Shown piece after piece: positions 17,202 through 25,932 of a DNA stretch of 64,000 bases (positions within the stretch are counted from its first letter, which is position 1; each line of letters begins with the position of its first letter). This DNA comes from Bradyrhizobium sp. LTSP885 (GTDB taxonomy: Bacteria; Pseudomonadota; Alphaproteobacteria; Rhizobiales; Xanthobacteraceae). The stretch covers positions 985,130 through 1,049,129 of the forward strand of contig NZ_JYMT01000042.1 in the NCBI RefSeq assembly GCF_000938305.1, written 5' to 3'. The notes beneath the pieces are model-generated. The model worked only from the letters and a program-made list of their open reading frames with translations. It ran no database searches and was not told where the DNA came from. The translations under genes and the position numbers were made by a program.

Positions 17202-18575
17202 TTAGGCGGCGGCCGAAACCACCCGGTTGCGGCCGTCGTGCTTGGCGCGGTAGAGCGCGGTGTCGGCGCGCTTGAGCACGTCGGCGACCGGCTCGCCCTT
17301 GCGTTCCAGCGTGGTGAGGCCGATCGAGATCGTGACCTCGATCCGCTTGTTGCCCTTGTCGACGGCAAAGGTCTCGCCGGCAATCGAGCGGCGCAGCCGC
17401 TCGGCGACCATGCCGGCGACGTGGAGGTCGGTTTCCGGCATCACGATCACGAATTCCTCGCCACCGTAGCGGCAGGCGAGATCGATGCCGCGGATCGACT
17501 TGCGGATGCGGACCGCGAATTCGCGCAGCACGTCGTCGCCGGCGTCATGGCCGTAGGTGTCGTTGATCGCCTTGAAGTAATCGATGTCGAGGATCATCAG
17601 CGCCAACGGCTTGCCGCGCGTTGAGGCCTGCTCGGCCAGCGTGCCGAGATGGCTTTCCATGTAGCGGCGGTTATGCAGGCCGGTCAGCGCGTCGGTGATC
17701 GCCATTTCGATCGAGTTCTGTACGTTGTCGCGCAAATGGTCCGTGTAGCGGCGGCGGCGGATCTGGGTCCGCGCCCGCGCCAGCAGCTCGTTCTTGTCGA
17801 CCGGGCGCAGCAGATAGTCGTTGACGCCGATCTCGAGCCCGCGCATCAGCCGCGCGTTGTTGTCGGCATCCGAGATCGCGAGAATCGGGACCTGGCGGGT
17901 GCGCTCCAGCGAGCGCGCCTGGCTGCACAGGCGCAAGCCATCGTAATTGTTGAGACCGAGCGACACGATCAGCAGGTCGTAATTGCCCTCGGCCGCATGG
18001 AACAGCGCTTCCGACGGATTGACTTCGACATCGACGGTGTGCTCGGCGGACAGGATCGGTGCCAGCTTCTCATAGGACGACGGCCGGTCGTCGACCAGCA
18101 GGATGCGGCCGCCCATGCCCTTGTCGGCGATCGCGCTGCGCTCGGGCGCCTGCATGCCGATCTCGAGCGAAGTGATGGCGCGCATGCGCAGCTCATCGGT
18201 CATCATCTTCAGCCGGGTCAGCGAACGCACCCGCGCGATCAGCACGACGTCGGACACCGGCTTGGTCAGGAAATCATCGGCGCCGGCTTCGAGGCCGCGA
18301 ACGCGATCGGAGGGACTGTCCAGTGCGGTGACGATGACGACGGGAATGAAATGGGTCGCCGGATTGGACTTCAGCCGGCGGCAGACCTCGAAACCGTCCA
18401 TGTCGGGCATCATGACATCGAGCAGGATGATGTCGCATTCGGCGCGGGTGCAGATATCCAGCGCCTCGGTTCCGTTGGACGCGGTCAGCACATCGAAATA
18501 TTCGGCCGACAGCCGGGCTTCCAGCAGCTTGACGTTGGCCGGAACGTCATCGACGACGAGGATACGCGCGGACAT
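17202..18575 (-). CDS. pleD: Response regulator diguanylate cyclase PleD
   Basis: 457 aa: REC1, REC2, GGDEF. REC1 has Asp53 (ILLDVMMPDMDG) as phosphoacceptor. REC2 is degenerate: the Asp position reads IVSLGLNN. The GGDEF domain has GGEEF at 371-375 and an RxxD inhibitory site, RGID, at 362-365, so c-di-GMP feedback inhibition is expected. In Caulobacter PleD drives the motile-to-sessile transition. It lies 15 bp downstream of divK in the same operon, as in other alphaproteobacteria. Confidence 0.96.
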   Translation of the reverse strand: MSARILVVDDVPANVKLLEARLSAEYFDVLTASNGTEALDICTRAECDIILLDVMMPDMDGFEVCRRLKSNPATHFIPVVIVTALDSPSDRVRGLEAGADDFLTKPVSDVVLIARVRSLTRLKMMTDELRMRAITSLEIGMQAPERSAIADKGMGGRILLVDDRPSSYEKLAPILSAEHTVDVEVNPSEALFHAAEGNYDLLIVSLGLNNYDGLRLCSQARSLERTRQVPILAISDADNNARLMRGLEIGVNDYLLRPVDKNELLARARTQIRRRRYTDHLRDNVQNSIEMAITDALTGLHNRRYMESHLGTLAEQASTRGKPLALMILDIDYFKAINDTYGHDAGDDVLREFAVRIRKSIRGIDLACRYGGEEFVIVMPETDLHVAGMVAERLRRSIAGETFAVDKGNKRIEVTISIGLTTLERKGEPVADVLKRADTALYRAKHDGRNRVVSAAA

Positions 18576-18590
18576 CGAACCACTACTCCC

Positions 18591-18956
18591 CTATCCGATA
18601 AAGCGTCGGACAGTCTCAATGAATTTCCCGACCGAGATCGGCTTGGACAAATAGGCCTCGCAGCCGCCTTCGCGGATACGTTCTTCATCACCCTTCATGG
18701 CGAAGGCGGTGACCGCGACCACCGGAATCGCGCGCAGTTCGGGATCGTCCTTGATCCAGCGCGTGACTTCGAGGCCGGACACTTGCGGCAACTGGATATC
18801 CATCAGGATCAGATCGGGGCGCAGCTTGCGGACGAGATCGAGCGCCTCGAAACCATTGCTGGTGCCCGAGGTCTGATAGCCATGCGCTTCCAACAGATCG
18901 CGAAAGAGCTTCATATTGAGCTCGTTGTCCTCCACGATCAGGACGGTTTTGGCCAT
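18591..18956 (-). CDS. divK: Single-domain response regulator DivK
   Basis: 121 aa, one receiver domain: MAKTVLIVEDNELNMKLFRD, Asp53 in LILMDIQLPQVSG, and the conserved KPISVGKF. DivK is the cell-cycle phospho-signal acting with DivJ, PleC and DivL upstream of CtrA. Start ATG 18956 has GGGAGG upstream; 28 extra codons in frame are not supported. First gene of the divK-pleD operon. Confidence 0.96.
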   Translation of the reverse strand: MAKTVLIVEDNELNMKLFRDLLEAHGYQTSGTSNGFEALDLVRKLRPDLILMDIQLPQVSGLEVTRWIKDDPELRAIPVVAVTAFAMKGDEERIREGGCEAYLSKPISVGKFIETVRRFIG

Positions 18957-19185
18957 CCCGTCCCTCCCAAATCTCGAGAACGGGCCCGCCTGCGGTGCAT
19001 CACGCACCGCGCTTGGGGCGCGTAGAAAATGTGAATTCAAACTAGCGCCAGAATCGCTCTAACCCGTTAACCCCACAGTACAACTTCCGCAGCGTGGTTT
19101 CCGTTGCTTGAATACGCCTGGAAGACTCGGGCATGATGGGCTTCTCATTAGAGACCATAAGTTAACGGAAAGGCAAACCGGCGCT

Positions 19186-19485
19186 TTGAAAAAGCCTGTT
19201 CACAACCCTCGGGAAGTCGCTGAAATCGTTGCGATTCAGGCGCTGAGCTTCATTGCCGGCGATCCTGAACGTCTCGGGTTGTTTCTGGCCGAGAGTGGAA
19301 TCGGGCCGGAGACGTTGCGGAACGCGGCGTCCGATCCTCAATTTCTCGCGAGCGTGCTCGATTTCGTGATGCGCGACGATGCCACAGTGAAAGCCTTTGC
19401 TGCGGCCTCGGAACTGCACCCGACCAACATTGCCGCCGCCCATCAGGCGCTGGGTGATCCGCAGTGGGAGCGCGACGTGCCGTGA
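19186..19485 (+). CDS. DUF3572 family protein
   Basis: 99 aa if TTG 19186 (LKKPVHNPREVAEIVAIQAL) is the start; another TTG at 19108 gives 125 aa and neither has a strong ribosome site. The conserved core is IQALSFIAGDPERLGLFLAE followed by GIGPETLR and a C-terminal helix. Function unknown. Its stop overlaps the dinB start by four bases (GTGA), so the two are translationally coupled. Confidence 0.85.
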   Translation: MKKPVHNPREVAEIVAIQALSFIAGDPERLGLFLAESGIGPETLRNAASDPQFLASVLDFVMRDDATVKAFAAASELHPTNIAAAHQALGDPQWERDVP

Positions 19486-20780
19486 CGGCGGCGGCGCCAA
19501 CTTTCGACGGCCCCCTCAGTTTCTGCCGAGACTGCCTCGGCGATCTCGACATCAAGGCGAAGCGGTGCAGCCATTGCGGCTCGCCGCGGCTGGTGCGCCA
19601 TCGCACCCTCCCCGCGCTGGCGCTCGCGCATATCGACTGCGACGCGTTCTACGCCACGGTCGAAAAGCGCGACAATCCTGAGATCGCCGACCGGCCGGTC
19701 ATCATCGGCGGCGGCAAGCGCGGCGTCGTGTCGGCCGCCTGCTACATCGCCCGCACCTACGGCGTCCGCTCGGCGATGCCGATGTTCAAGGCGCTCGATC
19801 TCTGCCCGGGCGCGGCCGTGATCCGGCCGGACATGGCGAAATATGTCCGGGTCGGGCGCGAGGTGCGCCACGCCATGCAGGCGCTGACGCCGCTGGTCGA
19901 GCCGCTGTCGATCGACGAGGCCTTCCTCGATCTGTCCGGCACCCAGCGCGTCCACGGCATGATCCCGGCCAAGGTGCTGGCGAAGTTCGCGCGCGATGTC
20001 GAGCGCGATATCGGGATCACGGTGTCGGTCGGCCTGTCCTGCAACAAGTTCCTGGCCAAGATCGCCTCCGATCTCGACAAGCCCCGCGGCTTTGCCGCGC
20101 TTGACCAGCACGAAGCCCGCGAGATGCTGGCCGGCAAGCCGGTCGGCTTCATCTATGGCGTCGGGCCGGCGACGCAGGAGAAACTGGTGCAGCGCGGCTT
20201 CCGCGTTATCGCCGACCTGCAGCGCGCCGACGAGACCGAGCTGATGAAGCAGTTCGCCAGCGAAGGCCGCCGGCTGTGGCGGCTGGCGCGCGGCATCGAC
20301 GATCGCCCGGTGGTGGCCGATCGCGGCGCCAAGACGATCTCGAGCGAGACCACGTTCGAGACCGACGTCCGCGATTTCGCGCCGCTGGAAAAACTACTCT
20401 GGAAACTGTCCGAAAAAGTCTCTGTGCGGCTGAAGGCCAGCGATCTCTCCGGCTGCACCATTACGCTGAAGCTGAAGACCGCGGACTTCCGCCAGCGCAC
20501 CCGCTCGCAGTCGATCCAGACCCCGACGCAGCTCGCCGCCAAGATCTTTGCAGTGTCGCGCGAGATGCTGGCGAAGGAGATCGACGGCACCGCCTTCCGC
20601 CTGATGGGCACCGGCGTCAGCGCGCTGCGGCCCGGCTCACAGGCCAATGACGCCGACATGCTCGACCGCCGCTCCGCCCACGCCGAACGCGCGATCGACA
20701 GCCTGCGCAAGAAGTTCGGCAATGACGCCGTGATCAGGGGCATTGCCTATGATGGGCCGGAGAAACCGGCGGAGGATTGA
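19482..20780 (+). CDS. dinB: DNA polymerase IV (Y-family, translesion)
   Basis: 432 aa from GTG 19482. The Y-family catalytic residues are Asp52 in HIDCDAFYATVE and Asp145/Glu146 in LSIDEAFLDL; the little-finger domain follows (SGCTITLKLKTADFRQRTRS). An N-terminal extension carries four cysteines (CRDC at 15-18 and CSHC at 29-32), a zinc-ribbon-like element not present in E. coli DinB but seen in rhizobial relatives. Its start overlaps the DUF3572 stop. No LexA box was recognised upstream. Confidence 0.95.
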   Translation: MTAAAPTFDGPLSFCRDCLGDLDIKAKRCSHCGSPRLVRHRTLPALALAHIDCDAFYATVEKRDNPEIADRPVIIGGGKRGVVSAACYIARTYGVRSAMPMFKALDLCPGAAVIRPDMAKYVRVGREVRHAMQALTPLVEPLSIDEAFLDLSGTQRVHGMIPAKVLAKFARDVERDIGITVSVGLSCNKFLAKIASDLDKPRGFAALDQHEAREMLAGKPVGFIYGVGPATQEKLVQRGFRVIADLQRADETELMKQFASEGRRLWRLARGIDDRPVVADRGAKTISSETTFETDVRDFAPLEKLLWKLSEKVSVRLKASDLSGCTITLKLKTADFRQRTRSQSIQTPTQLAAKIFAVSREMLAKEIDGTAFRLMGTGVSALRPGSQANDADMLDRRSAHAERAIDSLRKKFGNDAVIRGIAYDGPEKPAED

Positions 20781-20785
20781 GAGAT

Positions 20786-20909
20786 TGTCATTCCGGGATG
20801 GTCCGAAGGACCAGACCGCAGGTGCGCAATTGCGCACCGGGGAATCTCGAGATTCTCAGGTGCGCAATTGCGCACCGTAGTTCGATGCTTCGCATCGCCC
20901 CGGAATGAC
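20786..20909. repeat. Intergenic repeat, GTCATTCCGGG family, with two GCGCAATTGCGC palindromes
   Basis: The outer ends GTCATTCCGGG and CCCCGGAATGAC are inverted. Inside are two copies of GGTGCGCAATTGCGCACC (20820-20837 and 20858-20875), each a perfect 18-bp palindrome, 20 bp apart. It lies between the convergent dinB and RidA genes and would form a long hairpin. Confidence 0.75.
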
Positions 20910-20924
20910 GTGGATAGAGCGAAC

Positions 20925-21326
20925 TCAATCCACGACCGCCACCGCTTCGATCTCGATCAACCATTCCGGAGCCGCGAGCGCGGAGACGCCGACGAGCGTA
21001 GAGGCCGGCGGCTCCATGCCCTCGAAGAACACCGAGCGCGCCTTGCCGATGATCGGACGCAGCTCTGGCTTATAGCCGACGACGAAGGTGGTGATCTTGA
21101 CGATGTTAGCGTAGGTCGCGCCAGCGGCTTTGAGTGCCAGGCCGATATTGTGCATGACCTGTGTCGTCTGTGCGGCGAGGTCACCGGGACCGACCAGCCG
21201 TCCCTCGTCGTCGGTGGATACCTGTCCCGCGATATAAATCGTGCGCGCGCCCGAGGCGACGACGACGTGGGAGTACGCTGGATTGTGGTGAAGGCCGCTG
21301 GGGCGAAGATGGTCGAGCTTGCTCAT
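20925..21326 (-). CDS. RidA family protein (YjgF/YER057c/UK114)
   Basis: 133 aa. MSKLDHLRPSGLHHNPAYSH, then GQVSTDDEGRLVGPGDLAAQ and PASTLVGVSALAAPEWLIEI. RidA relatives hydrolyse reactive enamine/imine intermediates from PLP enzymes; the Arg that binds substrate carboxylate in true RidA is not seen at the usual PxRST position, which reads PASTLV, so a different substrate is likely. Start ATG 21326 has GGGAGG seven bases upstream. The open frame continues upstream through a MITE, which is meaningless. Confidence 0.9.
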   Translation of the reverse strand: MSKLDHLRPSGLHHNPAYSHVVVASGARTIYIAGQVSTDDEGRLVGPGDLAAQTTQVMHNIGLALKAAGATYANIVKITTFVVGYKPELRPIIGKARSVFFEGMEPPASTLVGVSALAAPEWLIEIEAVAVVD

Positions 21327-21424
21327 GGTGGTGCCTCCCTGACACGTGTTGTTGGGGAAGCGTATCCGGGTCCGGAGGTTCCGGCCAGCCGCGCGTGATG
21401 CCGGGATGCCGACAGCTTGCTCCG

Positions 21425-21711
21425 CCGTCGTCCCGGCGAAGGCCGGAACCCATAACCACAGGATTGTGTTGTTACGCGACGCTGTGGCCCCAGCGAACTC
21501 CATCACCTCTAACGGTGGTAATGGGTCCCGGCCTTCCAGGCTGTGTAAAAACTCGAGAGTGACGCTTCGACGTAGAACCTGATTCTGCCGTGTGAGATGA
21601 GAGAACCGAATAGTTGGCCGACGACCTGCAAGTCGAGTCGCATAGAGTTCTATTCTATCGAGACCCGCCGCGATCGAGTTTTTACACAGCCTGCTTCGCC
21701 GGGACGACGGC
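21425..21711. repeat. Intergenic repeat CCGTCGTCCCGGC..., split by a MITE
   Basis: The left end is CCGTCGTCCCGGCGAAGGCC and the right end GCCGGGACGACGG. If the element at 21537-21693 and one copy of CTTC are removed, the right arm becomes GGCCTTCGCCGGGACGACGG, the exact inverse of the left arm. This is a classical rhizobial intergenic repeat between RidA and eipB. Confidence 0.75.
21537..21693. mobile_element. MITE, 157 bp, perfect 20-bp terminal inverted repeats
   Basis: The left end CAGGCTGTGTAAAAACTCGA (21537-21556) is the exact inverse of TCGAGTTTTTACACAGCCTG (21674-21693). It is flanked by CTTC on both sides (21533-21536 and 21694-21697), a 4-bp target duplication. Too short to code for a transposase, so it is non-autonomous and must have been moved in trans. 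Its parent IS family cannot be named from sequence alone. Confidence 0.88.
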
Positions 21712-21735
21712 TGAATTTGTCGCAAAATCAGCCCC

Positions 21736-22602
21736 TCACTTGCAGGGCTTCGAGTCCTTGACGTCGAACTTGCCCATCGCGCCCGAAATCACGAAATCGT
21801 TGTAGTCGAGCACCAGCGCGCGGGAGACGCCGTTCTCGTAGAGTTCGAACGACATCGCATAGACCGGCGTCTGCTCGCCGTCCTTCGCCCTGGCGTCGCG
21901 GTCGTAATAGCTCACGGTCACCGGCCAGCGCGTCATCGACTTCATCACGTCGTTCGACGTCGACGGATCGGGCGATGCGGGGGCGTGGTCGCCCGGGATC
22001 GGTTGGCCGATCACCGACAGCGTGTTGTAGACCTTCTCGCCATTGTCGGAGCCGTCATAGACGGTGAGTTCGAGCACCGACTTGCCGGCGCGGGCCGCGG
22101 CGATGATGTGCTGGATCTGCTCGGTCGGGAACACGGTATTGCCGTCGAGATCGAAGGTCTTCTTTACCGGCTCGGTGAGCTTCACGGTGATGTGGTCGCC
22201 GACCCGCTCGGCCACGCCGTCGACCGGCGCGGCATCGCTGTCGTTCATGCGGGTGTCGATCTTGAACCGGTAGCTCTTGCCCGCGGCATCCTCCCAGGAC
22301 GTCGAGCGCAGATCGGAGAGCGTCACCTTGCCCTCGCCGCTGTCGAGTTCGGACACCTGGCGGAACTCGGACGTGTAGCCTTCGCAGGAGCTGCCCGAGA
22401 AATTGTAGAGGATGCGCCCGCGCGCATCGCTGATCGCGTTGTTGCCGCGCGATTTGACCAGGCTCAGTTCGTAGAGCGCCTGGTGCGAGAGAAACACCCC
22501 GCTCGCGGCGGCGGCGGACGGCCCGTGCGCCCAGCCGGATCCTGCAACAACAGCGAACGTCAGCACCAGGGCACGCGACGGATTCCGGAATGGCAGGATC
22601 AT
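21736..22602 (-). CDS. eipB: Cell envelope integrity protein EipB (DUF1849)
   Basis: 288 aa periplasmic protein with a signal peptide (ALVLTFAVVAGSGWAHGPSA). The DUF1849 pattern is seen: LSHQALYELSLVKSRG, LYNFSGSSCEGYTSEFRQ, and the C-terminal Cys in SKPCK. Cys73 and Cys287 match the disulfide known in Brucella EipB, a spiral beta-sheet protein needed for envelope stability. Length equals the family norm. GAGGAG lies before ATG 22602. It is alone, divergent from the second RidA gene. Confidence 0.9.
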   Translation of the reverse strand: MILPFRNPSRALVLTFAVVAGSGWAHGPSAAAASGVFLSHQALYELSLVKSRGNNAISDARGRILYNFSGSSCEGYTSEFRQVSELDSGEGKVTLSDLRSTSWEDAAGKSYRFKIDTRMNDSDAAPVDGVAERVGDHITVKLTEPVKKTFDLDGNTVFPTEQIQHIIAAARAGKSVLELTVYDGSDNGEKVYNTLSVIGQPIPGDHAPASPDPSTSNDVMKSMTRWPVTVSYYDRDARAKDGEQTPVYAMSFELYENGVSRALVLDYNDFVISGAMGKFDVKDSKPCK

Positions 22603-22856
22603 GGCTTCTCCTCGATGCCGCGGCGACTCGCCACAATAGAGACGGCCCTATTGCGCCGCAACTGGGGCGATTTCACAAAAAGGTAACGGGCCGGTACGGC
22701 AATGCCGACTTTTTCGGCACCTTTCCGTGTGATTTCGCACAGATCGGCAGAAGTATTCGCGAAGCCCCCTCGCTTGCAACCGGCGCCGCGATGCGCGAAA
22801 CAATGCCCGGCCTGAGCGCGTTTCAGGCAACAAATCATCCAACCGGGGACAAGAAC

Positions 22857-23324
22857 ATGGCAGGTACGGTCGAACAGAAGCTGACGGCACAGGGCATCAC
22901 GCTGCCGGAGCCCGCCTCCCCAGTCGCAAACTATGTACCCTTCGTCCGCAGCGGCAACCTGCTGTTCGTGTCGGGCCAGGTCTGCTTCGGCGCCGACGGC
23001 AAGCTGATCGCCAAGGGCAAGCTCGGGGCCGGCGTCACCCTCGAGCAGGGCGCGGCCGCAGCGCGCGGCTGCGCGATCAACCTGCTGGCGCAGGTCAAGG
23101 CCGCGCTCGGCGATCTCGACAAGGTGGTGCGCGTGGTCCGGCTCGGCGGCTTCATCAATTCGACGCCCGACTTCCTCGACGGACCGAAGGTGCTGAACGG
23201 CGCCTCCGACCTGATGGTCGCCGCCTTCGGCGACAAGGGCCGTCACGCCCGCACCACGGTCGGCGTCGCCTCGCTGCCCGCGGATGCGGCGGTCGAAGTC
23301 GACGGCATCTTCGAAGTCGCCTGA
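22857..23324 (+). CDS. RidA family protein
   Basis: 155 aa. MAGTVEQKLTAQGITLPEPA, then FVRSGNLLFVSGQVCFGADG and RTTVGVASLPADAAVEVDG. This is the longer RidA subgroup common in alphaproteobacteria and distinct from the copy at 20925. Again the substrate Arg motif differs (ARTTVGVASLP has Arg at the usual place). Probably co-transcribed with the GDPD gene, which starts 5 bp after its stop. Confidence 0.9.
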   Translation: MAGTVEQKLTAQGITLPEPASPVANYVPFVRSGNLLFVSGQVCFGADGKLIAKGKLGAGVTLEQGAAAARGCAINLLAQVKAALGDLDKVVRVVRLGGFINSTPDFLDGPKVLNGASDLMVAAFGDKGRHARTTVGVASLPADAAVEVDGIFEVA

Positions 23325-23329
23325 TATCG

Positions 23330-24085
23330 ATGCGCGCGCCTGATTGGCTGACCAAGCGGCCGGTCGCCCATCGCGGCCTGCATGACGCCGCACGCGGCGT
23401 CATCGAGAACATGCCGGCCGCCGCGCAAGCCGCGGTGGCCGGCAATTTCGCCATCGAGTGCGATATCCAGCTCACCGCCGACGGTGAGGCGATGGTGCAT
23501 CACGACGATGCACTCGGCCGCCTCACCGAAGGCTCGGGCGCGCTGCTGACCAAAACCGCGGCGGAACTGAAGGCGGTCACGTTCAAGAACACGCCCGAGC
23601 AGATGATGACGCTGAGCGATCTCTGCGCGTTGGTGGCCGGCCGCGTACCGCTGATTGTCGAGGTGAAGAGCCATTTCGACGGCGACCGCAAGCTGGTGCG
23701 GCGGATGGCGGAGGTGCTGTCATCCTATTCCGGCCCGGTGGTCGGGATGTCCTTTGATCCCGACCAGGTAATGGCGCTGCGCGAGATCATGCCGGCCTTG
23801 CCGCGCGGCATCACCGCCCAGCGCACCTATGATGACGACGGCTCCTGGGCCAAGCTGACGGAGGCGCAGCGCGACAGCATGCTCCATCTGCGCCACGGCT
23901 TCCGCACCGAGCCGCATTTCGTCGCCTTCTGGGTCAACCAGCTGCCGGCGCCGGCGCCCTGGATCGCCCGTAATGTCTTCGGTTGCCCGCTGCTGGCCTG
24001 GACCGTACGCACCGCCGAACAGCGCGAGCGCGCGGCGCGCTACGCCGACCAGATGATTTTCGAGGGGTTCGTCCCGGGAACCTGA
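23330..24085 (+). CDS. Glycerophosphodiester phosphodiesterase family protein
   Basis: 251 aa TIM-barrel. The GDPD catalytic set is visible: His14-Arg15 in VAHRGLHD, Glu43 and Asp45 in IECDIQLTADGEAMVHHDD, His57. It hydrolyses glycerophosphodiesters to sn-glycerol-3-phosphate and alcohol in the family. No signal peptide, so cytoplasmic. It follows the RidA gene by 5 bp and precedes the GNAT gene. Confidence 0.92.
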   Translation: MRAPDWLTKRPVAHRGLHDAARGVIENMPAAAQAAVAGNFAIECDIQLTADGEAMVHHDDALGRLTEGSGALLTKTAAELKAVTFKNTPEQMMTLSDLCALVAGRVPLIVEVKSHFDGDRKLVRRMAEVLSSYSGPVVGMSFDPDQVMALREIMPALPRGITAQRTYDDDGSWAKLTEAQRDSMLHLRHGFRTEPHFVAFWVNQLPAPAPWIARNVFGCPLLAWTVRTAEQRERAARYADQMIFEGFVPGT

Positions 24086-24191
24086 CATGCCCCTTGCAGC
24101 CTTGAAGTCGTCGCTGCGATGCACGATCTTGGCTAGGGTTGGTCGCCATGCGCGATCGCTGATCGCAAGATGGGACCGGTCTCAATTCTCG

Positions 24192-25439
24192 ATGGCGTCT
24201 TCCGAAATCACTCTCGAAGCGGTTCCTGATATCGGCGACATTCCGGCTGCGGAATGGGACGCCTGCGCCAATCCAAAGCCAGATCCGGACAGTCTTGATA
24301 ATCTGGATACGCTGGGCTCGCCTGGTTCATCAGGAGATTGCCAGGTAATCTCAAGAACGACCTACAACCCATTCGTGTCACATGCCTTTTTCGCCGCCGC
24401 CGAAGCCTCCAATTCGGCCTGCGCGCGGACCGGCTGGGGCCCGCGGCATCTGGTGGCGAAGCTCGACGGCAGAATCGTCGGCGTGGTGCCCTGCTATCTG
24501 AAATCGCACTCGCAGGGCGAATACGTGTTCGACCGCGGCTGGGCCGAGGCCTATCACCGCGCCGGCGGCAGCTATTATCCGAAGCTGCAGGTCTCCGTCC
24601 CCTTCACGCCCGCGACCGGGCCGCGGCTGTTGATCCGCGATGGCGTCGACCGCGAGCAGATCGGCGCGGCGCTGGCGCGGGGACTGCGGGCGCTCTGCAA
24701 CGCCACCGAGGCCTCCTCCGTGCACGTGACGTTTGCCCGCGAGGAGGAGGCAAAATTCCTCGGCGAGCACGGCTTCCTGCAGCGCACCGACCAGCAATTC
24801 CACTGGCACAATGACGGCTACAAGACCTTCGACGACTTCCTGGCCACGCTGAACTCCCGCCACCGCAAGGCGATCAAGCGCGAGCGCCGCGAGGCGGTTA
24901 CCGCAGGGATCACCATCCACCATTTGACCGGGCCTGATATCACCGAGGACGCCTGGGACGCGTTCTTCGAGTTCTACATGGACACCGGCTCGCGCAAATG
25001 GGGCCGGCCGTACCTCACCCGAAAGTTCTTCTCGCTGATCGGCGAGAGCATGAGCCGCGACGTGCTGCTGGTGATGGCCAAGCGCGACGGACGCTGGATC
25101 GCCGGCGCGATCAATTTCATCGGCTCGGACACGCTGTTCGGCCGTAACTGGGGTGCGGTCGAGCACCACCCGTTCCTGCATTTCGAAGTTTGCTACTATC
25201 AGGCGATCGACTTCGCGATCCAGCGAGGACTGAAGGTGGTCGAGGCCGGCGCGCAAGGCGAACACAAGCTGGCACGCGGCTACCTGCCGCAGACCACCCA
25301 TTCGGCGCATTACATCGCCGATCCCGGACTGCGCAAAGCGATCGCCGATTACCTCAGGCGCGAGCGCGACTATGTCGCCGAGGTCGGCCGCGAGCTCGCC
25401 GAGGCCGGCCCGTTCAGGAAGACCGACGACGACGCCTGA
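24192..25439 (+). CDS. GNAT-family / DUF482 (FemAB-like) N-acyltransferase
   Basis: 415 aa from ATG 24192 (MASSEITLEAVPDIGDIPAA). The DUF482 pattern is clear: NPFVSHAFFAAAEAS, GVVPCYLKSHSQGEYVFDRG, LNSRHRKAIKRERRE and the C-terminal GAQGEHKLARGYLP. The group has two GNAT folds and has been linked to peptidoglycan or lipid-related acyl transfer without a defined substrate. An upstream in-frame ATG (24087) adds 35 codons but has no site. Confidence 0.9.
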   Translation: MASSEITLEAVPDIGDIPAAEWDACANPKPDPDSLDNLDTLGSPGSSGDCQVISRTTYNPFVSHAFFAAAEASNSACARTGWGPRHLVAKLDGRIVGVVPCYLKSHSQGEYVFDRGWAEAYHRAGGSYYPKLQVSVPFTPATGPRLLIRDGVDREQIGAALARGLRALCNATEASSVHVTFAREEEAKFLGEHGFLQRTDQQFHWHNDGYKTFDDFLATLNSRHRKAIKRERREAVTAGITIHHLTGPDITEDAWDAFFEFYMDTGSRKWGRPYLTRKFFSLIGESMSRDVLLVMAKRDGRWIAGAINFIGSDTLFGRNWGAVEHHPFLHFEVCYYQAIDFAIQRGLKVVEAGAQGEHKLARGYLPQTTHSAHYIADPGLRKAIADYLRRERDYVAEVGRELAEAGPFRKTDDDA

Positions 25440-25500
25440 CGTTTCTGATAGGACCCAAGAAACCGAGACTAAAGAAGACCGGAGCCGAGGAGCCGCCACC

Positions 25501-25923
25501 ATGACCGCCTATGACCCGCAAAACCCCTTCGCAAAAATCCTGCGCGGTGAATTCCCCTGCTACAAGGTCTTTGAGGACGAGCACGTGCTGGCCTTCCTCG
25601 ACATCATGCCGCGCTCGCCTGGGCATACGCTTATCATTCCGAAGGCCCCTGCCCGCAACATCCTCGACATCAAGCCTGATGATTACGCCCACGTCGCGCG
25701 CGCGGCCCACAAGATCGCCTCTGCGGCGATGAAGGCCTACAATGCCGACGGCATCACCGTGCAGCAGTTCAACGAGCCCGCCGGTGGCCAGGTCGTGTTC
25801 CATCTCCACATGCATGTGATGCCGCGCCACGACGGCGTCGCCCTGTTGCCGCCCGCCAGCAAGAAGGAGGATGGCAAGGTGCTGGAGGCGAACGCGGCGA
25901 AGCTGATCGCGGCGTTGAAGTAG
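25501..25923 (+). CDS. HIT family nucleotide hydrolase/transferase
   Basis: 140 aa. The histidine triad HLHMHVMPRH is at residues 101-110 (His101, His103, His105; His103 or His105 would be the nucleophile). DEHVLAFLDIMPRSPGHTLI matches the HINT/HIT core. Likely hydrolyses adenosine phosphoramidates or dinucleoside polyphosphates. It follows the GNAT gene by 61 bp. Confidence 0.94.
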   Translation: MTAYDPQNPFAKILRGEFPCYKVFEDEHVLAFLDIMPRSPGHTLIIPKAPARNILDIKPDDYAHVARAAHKIASAAMKAYNADGITVQQFNEPAGGQVVFHLHMHVMPRHDGVALLPPASKKEDGKVLEANAAKLIAALK

Positions 25924-25932
25924 ACCCACCTT

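Noticed and set aside
21327..21725. Extended N terminus of the RidA gene at 20925
   Set aside because: The extension translates a repeat and the MITE; the ATG at 21326 has a strong ribosome site.
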